From Eurosta solidaginis (lineage: Eukaryota; Arthropoda; Insecta; Diptera; Tephritidae), in assembly GCF_040869045.1 (NCBI RefSeq), contig NC_090322.1:186805477-186869476 (forward strand): 64,000 bases of DNA. Reading direction: 5' to 3'. Position numbers and translations under genes: made by a program. Shown here one piece after another: positions 56,421 through 64,000 of the stretch. Position 1 is the stretch's first letter. Each line of letters opens with the position of its first letter. A model generated the notes under the pieces. The model was not told the DNA's origin and did no database searches. It was given only the letters and a program-made list of their open reading frames with translations.

Positions 56421-57030
56421 GGTAAGGAACTATCTCTATCAAGAAAATGTTGCATATCGTTGTGGTTTTAGTCAGATTGTACTGGTATTCCACCTCAATA
56501 GTGATATGGTAGAGTTAAGTACAGAAATTTAAGATATGTTTAAAATGGGCGTAGTCGCTCCCCCTTTTTAGTTAATCATTCCCTTAACGCCATTATTCGA
56601 ACAAAAATTAGATGTTATTTTTATTTCGAAAACAAAGTTTTTACGGGCCGAATTGAAATTGCTTAAGGATATTATCCTTACAGCTGTCTAAGCAAGTATA
56701 GCGCACATTTGTCTATTATTAAAACTTCTGTCTTGGCAGATGCCATTTAGGCTCGGCATACAAACTAAAGGTTGCGTCAATTTGTAGGACAAGCATACAA
56801 CCGCTACATGTCAACAACATTGCGGACTAAGCTATACATTCACAAGCAAACAATAAAGAACAAAAAAAAATTTTAATAATACCAGCGAAATCGTCAAAGC
56901 ACGCCTGTTGCTATAAGTAACAAAGGAGAAATTCTAGTGAAAATCGCTAACCGAATAGCATGACTAAGCGAAATGGAAAATTATGTGACTGACGTTAGCA
57001 CAATTCACAATTGTTTACTCGATTATGTCT
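56421..57030. other. Intergenic with a GGGCGT-element scrap
   Basis: 56540-56620 (AATGGGCGTAGTCGCTCCCC, TAACGCCATTATTCGAACAA) matches the middle of the 44.98-kb element. Nothing else supported. Confidence 0.45.
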
Positions 57031-57038
57031 GCCACAAA

Positions 57039-58332
57039 CACGGTTGCCACACCATTTTTTTCATTTGAGACCAAAATTCATCGAAAAAAACGACCAAATC
57101 TCAGAAAAAAGGACCAAATTTTTGTTTTATTTTATTGTCGTAGTCGTTGTTAAATATAAAATTTCAGGCTGTTTCCATGGTTTCCTATACAAAATTTTAA
57201 TAAATTTAGCGAATAGAAGACTTAATTCAAAAGGCACAAAAAAAAACTACTTTTAGGTATTATATTTTCAAATTTCTAGGATAAGTCAATGCTTTCACTA
57301 ACTATACGTTTTGAATGTAGTTTTGCCGACAAAGCTCTTAGTTCCAGCATTATGTTGTTAATTGGAAAGAAATAAAATGTATAGCGCAGTTAGGTTTTAG
57401 TAAGAAACGGTTCAAAAATTTGCGTTTTGGTGTTGCCGAACTATGAGCAAACTCAGTAAATCATAAATGATACTTACTTTTCCCTTGAACGTTTAAATTT
57501 CATACCAAAGCCTAGATTTAGTAAGTGTGATTTTTGAAAAACTCACATTTACTGAATCTAGCCCCAGGATTCAGATCAAAAACCAAACGTCTTAAAAGTT
57601 TCAACTGTGCAATAACGGAACCTGATTACATTTAATTAGGTACTAGAAATTAATTAACAGCGTTGTTATTGAAGTTTATGGGGTTCTGTATCTACGACAA
57701 TAAAACACAAAACATTTCTTTCGAAATCAAATCTTTTTACATTTGCTTCAAAATCTGAATATAAAAAATTTGTTCAATCGCGATTCGCTACTCATCTATA
57801 AAGTGATAGCTTTCAAGAAGTATTCCTGCCTTACTTACAGTTAACATATTTCTTATGCCAAGCTACTTAGTTTTCAAGTATTCGGCGTGCCTTAACACCA
57901 CAATACTCCTGGAACACCACAATACGAGTACTCCTGCAATTGTAAAAAATTTTGGAAGTGTTACCAAACATAAAACCAATTAGTTTCATTATTTTACTTA
58001 GTTTTCAATTCAAATTTTAACTCGACGGCCATCGTAATGGCTCCATCAGTGGAAAGCGCTGCCAAATTTCTCAGAGGCACACGTACATTTGAGAAAAATT
58101 TTCTTAGATCAACTTGTGAAAAAAATCTATCACGAAAAGTGTTTGATAACCGATCGAAATATCTGGATACTAAAACAAGAATTTTGTCTGATAAGTCCGT
58201 GTAATGTGTTTGCCCATAGATCCATCACTTTTCTTATTAAAAAGGACCAAAATTTAAAAAAAAGGACCAGCGGACGAAATGGGGTTGGAAGGGACAATTT
58301 TTGGTCCAAATGGACCAAAAGTGGCAACCGTG
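57039..58332. mobile_element. hAT-type element, 1.29 kb, with exact 8-bp duplication
   Basis: GCCACAAA at 57031-57038 and 58333-58340. Terminal inverted repeats CACGGTTGCCAC. Subterminal regions hold GACCAAAATT and GGACCAAA words in both orientations. No recognisable transposase; the frames 57011-57256 and 58089-58424 overlap the ends and are not convincing, so it is called non-autonomous. Confidence 0.85.
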
Positions 58333-58340
58333 GCCACAAA

Positions 58341-58584
58341 TTTAAAATTTGCGCATACATACAAACACAATTATTTACATACTTCATACAAGCTCATACA
58401 TATACTACAGATGTACATCGTTAGCTTAATGTGAAAATGTGCTAAGTCACATTTTTTGAAAAATTGTATTTTAATGCAGTTTTAAAACTGAATTCAAATA
58501 CAAAAAAAAAATATTTAAATTTTTCATTTTTACGTGCTGTGGGCAATGATGTGTAAATGTGCTAAGTCAACCTGTCAATAATAT
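58341..58584. other. Short intergenic spacer
   Basis: GTGCTAAGTCA occurs twice (about 58439 and 58559) at a spacing of 120. Nothing else. Confidence 0.4.
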
Positions 58585-59266
58585 TGTCACGGATATTAGC
58601 ATCACTAAGCTATATCATCACTAAGGCCATGCTAAGCAGTATTTACGTCAATAATCAAATCAAGTATACACATATATAAGGCAGCCCAGAGAGATGTCAC
58701 ACACAGATGCATTTACTTATACGCCTATGTGTACTCGAGAGACGGTAAACTACAAACATTCACATCAATAATTCAATCATTATGTATCTACATAAACGAA
58801 TAAATAATTGCGTCTACACATATGTACGTATACGAGCAGTGGAACGGCAATGCACAAACACATGCATATATCTTATCTGAGTTGTCACAAGAGAGGGCAA
58901 TAATTTGTGCACGTAGTTGTGGCTGGCGATTTTGTAGCCGAAACTACTAGTAAGTTCTGGAATGGAAAAGCCTAGAAGTATGCAATTAGAAATCAAAAAG
59001 TATAAAAGGTGCATTTGAGTTGTCAAGCAGTTACGACTAAGACGATATCTAGCGAGCAATAGCAGTATTATTTTGAATAGTGGAGTTTCATTTGAGCTAT
59101 CAGTTTGGTTATTAAGCTATTCGTTACACAGTTTGAGTGTTATTGTGAAGTATTTTAATAAAGGTAATTTTTCCATTATTCAATATTGGAGTTATTTATT
59201 CAACAGTTTAGCGATACGAACCTAGCAAAAGGGCAAATAAGAGGAATTTGCAGCAAATTCGTTACA
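58585..59266 (+). mobile_element. 5' LTR of an LTR retrotransposon (682 bp)
   Basis: Starts TGTCACGGATATTAGCATCA and ends AATTCGTTACA (TG...CA). AATAAAGG near 59160 could be the polyadenylation signal; TATAAAAGG near 59001 could be the TATA box. A partial relative is at 29985-30245. Confidence 0.8.
59001..59009 (+). promoter_or_regulatory. LTR TATA box
   Basis: TATAAAAGG lies inside the LTR about 265 bases before its end, a plausible U3 core promoter. The assignment rests on sequence only. Confidence 0.4.
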
Positions 59267-59268
59267 AT

Positions 59269-59285
59269 TGGTGTCAGAAGAGGAA
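59269..59285 (+). other. Primer-binding site
   Basis: TGGTGTCAGAAGAGGAA begins two bases after the LTR. TGG pairs with the tRNA CCA end, and the following bases fit a tRNA-Leu 3' end as I remember it, with one mismatch. Confidence 0.6.
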
Positions 59286-59317
59286 TTGTTCAATAAATTC
59301 CAGAGGACAACAAGGAC

Positions 59318-59977
59318 ATGGCAAAGTTCAGTGAATTGAAGATCCAGCAACTAAAGAAGGAGTTGGAGAGCCGTGGATTGAATACAAGTGGCGTTAAACT
59401 TGAACTTCAAGCACGGCTACGAGAGGCAATGGAAGCGGAAGGAATTGATGTGGAAGAGTATGACTTTCATCTTGATGGCGAGGAAGTAACAAAAATTGAA
59501 GAGAAAAACGAAACATCGCAGACAGTTACGAGCACAGACTTGAACATGATTTTGGCTGCAATATCTGCTCAAACATCGACAATGTCATCACAGATGGAAT
59601 CCCAAGAGACACGCATAACATCGAAGATTGAAGAACAGAAGACATATATGGTATCCCCACTGGAATCGCAGGAAACCCGTATAACATCACAATTGGAAGA
59701 ACAGAAGACATATTTGGCATCTCAACTGGAAGCGCAAGAGGCACGTATATCTGAAATGTCGGCACAAATTTCGGAACAGGTATCATCGCAGCTCTTTGTG
59801 AAACTGGAAGAGCAGGATGCAAAAATTTTACAACTCGAGGACAAAATTGATGCCGAAATAGAAGCATTAAAAGGTCGTATGGAGCAGTTACAACTAAACC
59901 GCCCAGCTGTTTCAGCAAGCAATCCAAAGGTAAAAACACCATCATTTGATCCTTTCCAGGTCTTCAAGCTACAGTGA
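59318..59977 (+). CDS. Gag-like protein with SAP domain and coiled coil (truncated)
   Basis: 219 codons from the first ATG after the primer-binding site. Residues about 3-37 (LKIQQLKKELESRGLNTSG, then RLREAM) match a SAP DNA-binding motif. Residues about 75-195 are a long coiled coil holding about two and a half 22-residue repeats (ESQETRITS..EEQKTY). The end PSFDPFQVFKLQ is where a capsid-like domain should begin; a frameshift puts TVNNWNAEDKVA in another frame, and the element is then cut at about 60003 by a GGGCGTGGC element. No protease, RT or integrase is present. SAP-type gags are known in some Gypsy-like elements of flies (family knowledge). Confidence 0.75.
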   Translation: MAKFSELKIQQLKKELESRGLNTSGVKLELQARLREAMEAEGIDVEEYDFHLDGEEVTKIEEKNETSQTVTSTDLNMILAAISAQTSTMSSQMESQETRITSKIEEQKTYMVSPLESQETRITSQLEEQKTYLASQLEAQEARISEMSAQISEQVSSQLFVKLEEQDAKILQLEDKIDAEIEALKGRMEQLQLNRPAVSASNPKVKTPSFDPFQVFKLQ

Positions 59978-60003
59978 ACAACTGGAATGCGGAAGATAAA
60001 GTT

Positions 60004-62630
60004 GCTGATACTTTTAACGCCATAAGTCGAACAAAAATTAAACAATCCTTTTGAAATTTGGTAGGGCTATAGATTTTATGATGTTAACTGTTTGCTGTGA
60101 AAACGGGCGAAATCGGTTGATGCCACGCCCAGTTTTCATACACAGTCGTTCGTCTGTCTTTCCGCATGGCCGTTAACACGATAACTTGAGCAAAAATCGA
60201 CATATCTTTAATGAACTTAGTTCACGTACTTACTTGAACCCACTTTATCTTGGTATGAAAAATGAACGAAATCCGACAATGACCACGCCCACTTTTTCGA
60301 TATCGAAAATTACGAAAAATGAAAAAAATGCCATAATTCTATACCAAATACGAAAAAAGGGATGAAACATGGTGAGGTAATTGGATTGGTTTATTGACGC
60401 GAAATATAACTTTAGAAAAAACTGTATAAAATGGTTGTGACATCTACCATATTAAGTAGAAGAAAATGAAAAAGTTCTGCAGGGCGAAATAAAAAACCCT
60501 TAAAATCTTGACAGGTATTACATATATAAATAAATTAGCGGTATCCAACAGATGATGTTCTGGGTCACCCTGGTCCACATTTTCGTCGATATCTGGAAAA
60601 CGCCTTCACATATACAACTACCACCACTCCCTTTTAAAACTCTCATTAATACCTTTAATTTGATACCCATATCGTACAAACACCTTCTAGAGTCACCCCT
60701 GGTCCACCTTTATGGCGATGTCTCGAAACGGCGTCCACCTATGAAACTAAGGATTACTCCCTTTTAAAATACTCATTAACACCTTTCTTTTGATACCCAT
60801 ATTGTACAAACAAATTCTAGGGTCACCCCTGGTCCACCTTTATGCCGATATCTCGAAACGGCGTCCACCTATGGAACTAAGGATTACTCGCTTTTAAAAT
60901 ACTCATTAACACCTTTCATTTGATACCCATATCGTACAAACGCATTCTAGAGTCACCCCTGGTCCACCTTTATGGCGATATCTCGAAAAGGCGACCACCT
61001 ATACAACAACCACCACTCCCTTTTAAAACCCTAATTAATACCTTTAATTTGATACCCATATCATACAAACACATTCTAGAGTCACCCCTGGTCCACCTTT
61101 ATGGCGATATTTCGAAACGGCGTCCACCTATAGAACTAAGGCCCAATCCCTTTTAAAATACTCATTAACACCTTTAGTTTGATGCCCATATTGTACAAAC
61201 AAATTCTAGGGTCACCCCTGGTCCACCTTTATGGCGATGTCTCGAAACGGCGTCCACCTATGGAACTAAGGATTACTCCCTTTTAAAATACTCATTAACA
61301 CCTTTCTTTTGATACCCATATTGTACAAACAAATTCTAGGGTCACCCCTGGTCCACCTTTATGCCGATATTTCGAAACGGCGTCCACCTATAGAACTAAG
61401 GCCCACTCCCTTTTAAACTACTCATTAACACCTTTCGTTTGATGCCCATATTGTACAAACAAATTCTAGGGTCACCCCTGGTCCACCTTTATGCCGATAT
61501 TTCGAAACGGCGTCCACCTATGGAACTAAGGATTACTCCTTTTTAAAATACTCATTAACACCTTTCTTTTGATACCCATATTGTACAAACAAATTCTAGG
61601 GTCACCCCTGGTCCACCTTTATGCCGATATCTCGAAACGGCGTCCACCTATGGAACTAAGGATTACTCGCTTTTAAAATACTCATTAGCACCTTTCTTTT
61701 GATACCCATATTGTACAAACAAATTCTAGGGTCACCCCTGGTCCACCTTTATGCCGATATCTCGAAACGGCATCCACCTATGGAACTAAGGATTACTCGC
61801 TTTTAAACTAATCATTAACACCTTTCATTTGATACCCATATCGTACAAACGCATTCTAGAGTCACCCCTGGTCCACCTTTATGGCGATGTCTCGAAACGG
61901 CGTCCACCTATGGAACTAAGGATTACTCCCTTTTAAAATATTCATTAACACCTTTCTTTTGATACCCATATTGTACAAACAAATTCTAGGGTCACTCCTG
62001 GTCCACCTTTATGCCGATATCTCGGAACGGCGTCCACCTATGGAACTAAGGATTACTCGCTTTTAAAATACTCATTAATACCTTTAATTTGATACCCATA
62101 TCGTACAAACACATTCTAGAGTCACCCCTGGTCCACCTTTATGGCGATATTTCGAAACGGCGTCCACCTATAGAACTAAGGCCCACTCCCTTTTAAAATA
62201 CTCATTAACAACATTCGTTTGATGCCCATATTGTACAAACAAATTCTAGGGTCACCCCTCGTCCACCTTTGTAGCGATATCTCGCAACGGCGTCCACCTA
62301 TGGAACTAAGGATTACTCCCTTTTAAAATACTCATTAACACCTTTCTTTTGATACCCATATCGTACAAACGCATTCTAGAGTCAACCCTGATCCACCGTT
62401 ATGGCTATATCCCTAAATGGCGTCCACCTATAGAACTATGGCCCACTCCCTCATAAAATACTCTTTAATGACTTTCATTTGATACACATGTCATACAAAC
62501 ACATTCCAGGGTTTCCCTCGGTTCATTTTCCTACATGGTTATTTTGCCTTATGTTGTCACCACAGCTCTCAACTGAGTATGTAATGTTCGGTTACACCCG
62601 AACTTAACCTTCCTTACTTGTTTAAATAAT
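60004..62630 (+). mobile_element. GGGCGTGGC-rich element with ~15 tandem 130-bp units
   Basis: The left part (60004-60530) is collinear with 45700-46230 of the other copy (GCCATAAGTCGAACAAAAAT, CACGCCCACTTTTTCGATAT, GAAAAAGTTCTGCAGGGCG). The 5' two-thirds are missing. The right end, ACTGAGTATGTAATGTTCGG to CTTCCTTACTTG, equals the right end at 46612. Confidence 0.85.
60568..62500 (+). repeat. Tandem array, period 129-130 bp
   Basis: GGTCCACC-type words begin at 60572, 60701, 60831, 60961, 61090, 61220, 61350, 61480, 61610, 61740, 61870, 62000, 62130 and about 62260 and 62390. Units alternate between TAGAACTAAGGCCCACTC and TGGAACTAAGGATTACTC types, suggesting growth by unequal exchange of two-to-three-unit blocks. 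Confidence 0.95.
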
Positions 62631-62639
62631 ATTTTCATA

Positions 62640-63027
62640 TAAAAAACCCCAATGATGTTGTTTATCAGTAATGAAAATTGTGTTTGCTGTCTCTGGCACT
62701 TTATTTCCATCAAAAGAGTAGTGTGTTTTCCACGTGCTTGTACGTGGGTAGTTTGTGTGTTACTACGAAGATGCTATGCTATTACTGAGAAGATGCTATG
62801 TATAAAACAATTGATTTAAAGTGTCCACACGCAGCGTCATCATATAGTCAAACGTATAACGGTCCCACTTCAACGGCCTCTACCTCTTCCAACTAAATTA
62901 CTCCTTATAAAGAATCAATTTATAAAATCTACATATGTTCATTCCCACTGCCTGTCGCGCTCCCGTGCTATCGTGCGAATATCTGCGAGACTCAAAACAG
63001 ATATAAATGACACATATGTATGTACTC
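62640..63027. other. Intergenic, nothing recognised
   Basis: No feature supported. Confidence 0.4.
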
Positions 63028-63029
63028 TA

Positions 63030-63363
63030 GGGTGGATCAAATTTTTTGTTGAAAAGCCACATCCAACTTCTGAATCTATGGGTCATACTGAGTCTGAAAT
63101 TAATTTCGAGCCTCCCTAATTTTGTTAGAAAATTTTATATCGCAATCCGAATAGCGACTCTCACAAATAAAATACATGAAAATAAATGCCAAATTCGGAT
63201 TCGGACTGGGATATAAAATTTTTTACAAAATTAAGGAGGCTCGAAATTCATTTCAGACCCATGGTCCCATGGACAATATTACTCAGTATGACCCATAGAT
63301 TCAGAAACTGGATGTCCACTTGAAGTTTTTTCCCCATTTTTCCCCATACAATTTGCCCCGCCC
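63030..63363. mobile_element. ~334-bp inverted-repeat MITE flanked by TA
   Basis: TA borders both ends. The halves pair through CTGAATCTATGGGTCATACT, CGAGCCTCC, AAATTTTATATC and CGAATCCGA-like words around a short loop. Non-coding; TA duplication suggests a Tc1/mariner-type source (inference). Confidence 0.8.
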
Positions 63364-63365
63364 TA

Positions 63366-64000
63366 ATGTACACATACCCATATATGTGGTAGTGGCACCG
63401 CCGACTTTTCCACAATTCTATACAGATTAATATCTAGGGTACATATACTCAATTATAAGTGGTTTGAGGCAAAAAGACTCGCGGATTTTCGACCAAATCA
63501 AATCTCTTATGACTGTGGGCGTGGAACCGCCCACTCTTCCATAATTGTATATAGCCAGGAAAAAACCGGGTTACCCTGATAGTTTTGTGAAGATCAATTG
63601 GGTACTTTGGACGCTTATAAAACACACACACACATCCATTGTTATTTATAAGATGACTTTTCTAGACGTATGTTTATTCATCGAACTTCAAGAGTACCCA
63701 CTTTTTTTAAACAACCCTAATGCAAAAATTTCCACTCCGTAACAACGTGTTATACAGTGCATTAAATAAAGATTTTTACGAAAAACTGAGTGGGAAATTG
63801 GCAGCTGAATTTGGCAGAAACACAATTTTCAATTCTGCAGTGTGTGTGTGTATGCGTAAATACGCCACCTGACTAAGTTATTCGCATGGTTAAAGAAGCT
63901 TTAAAAATTTATGAAAATCATGTGTAACAAATCCGCTTGTTTCCACTTGCTCGCTCTTCCATCCAATTCCTCTCCAAAGTCCAAAGTAAGCAAAGAAATT
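63366..64000. other. Intergenic with a GGGCGTGG scrap
   Basis: 63515-63540 (GGGCGTGGAACCGCCCACTC) and 63390-63420 (GTGGCACCGCCGACTTTTCC) carry the same hairpin-forming motif as the GGGCGTGGC elements. A short CA run is at about 63620. Nothing else. Confidence 0.45.

Noticed and set aside
59526..59945. 139-codon minus-strand frame
   Set aside because: Antisense of the coiled-coil gag.
60920..61156. Repetitive protein (IPISYKHILESPLVHLYG)
   Set aside because: Translation of the 130-bp tandem unit; frame not kept over the array.

Overview
The base composition, intron-exon signals and repeat content point to the nuclear genome of a higher dipteran. The mix of repeat families is what I associate with true fruit flies (Tephritidae); this is recognition from memory, not a search. 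The window is roughly four-fifths repeats and intergenic or intronic DNA. Host coding sequence is sparse: a small secreted S1 serine-protease-like gene or pseudogene with its own TATA box (about 1.1-1.7 kb, minus strand), and several short exon candidates on the minus strand between 8.6 and 27.9 kb. Two of these (27621-27887 and 21062-21271) have good splice signals and matching phase, and probably belong to one gene with introns full of transposons.

Layout. 0-0.75 kb: tail of a mini-me/DINE-type (Helentron-like) element with its ~130-bp tandem repeats. 2.0-5.8 kb: an old LINE copy (minus) broken by three SINEs. 7.7-11 kb: more SINEs and the RNase H end of a second LINE type. 12.5-30 kb: intronic or intergenic DNA with many TIR elements (paired MITEs, a 748-bp hAT with exact 8-bp duplication, a Harbinger remnant split by a mini-me copy, a Helentron helicase remnant). 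31.4-34.6 kb: a complete RTE-type LINE flanked by a 12-bp target-site duplication and spoiled by only two stop codons. 34.6-35.9 kb: a cluster of one hAT-type MITE inserted into itself twice. 37.7-41.8 kb: a complete 4.06-kb LINE (minus) of the same family as the 2-6 kb copy, inserted in a tRNA-derived SINE with a 13-bp duplication. 43.4-46.6 kb: ~116-bp tandem repeats and a GGGCGTGGC-rich element. 48-53 kb: LINE scraps, a tRNA-derived SINE inside degenerate CCTATC repeats. 53.4-58.3 kb: a near-perfect 400-bp palindrome, a third mini-me copy, another RNase H fragment and a 1.29-kb hAT element. 58.6-60 kb: an LTR, primer-binding site and SAP/coiled-coil gag of an LTR retrotransposon. 60-62.6 kb: a GGGCGTGGC element with about 15 tandem 130-bp units. 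63.0-63.4 kb: a small inverted-repeat element flanked by TA.

How the parts relate. The 4.06-kb LINE and the ~390-bp SINE end in the same GCTACAACAACAAC tail, so the LINE is the likely driver of the SINE. The LINE reads as one long open frame beginning 24 bp from its 5' end: a 2A-like NPGP motif, two PHD-like zinc modules, endonuclease, reverse transcriptase and a C-terminal Cys/His cluster. Helentron helicase remnants and mini-me copies are an autonomous/non-autonomous pair. Two apparently unrelated element families carry homologous ~130-bp tandem repeats. I regard the 2A plus double-PHD LINE and the shared 130-bp module as the most interesting systems here. No CRISPR, operon or bacterial features are present.
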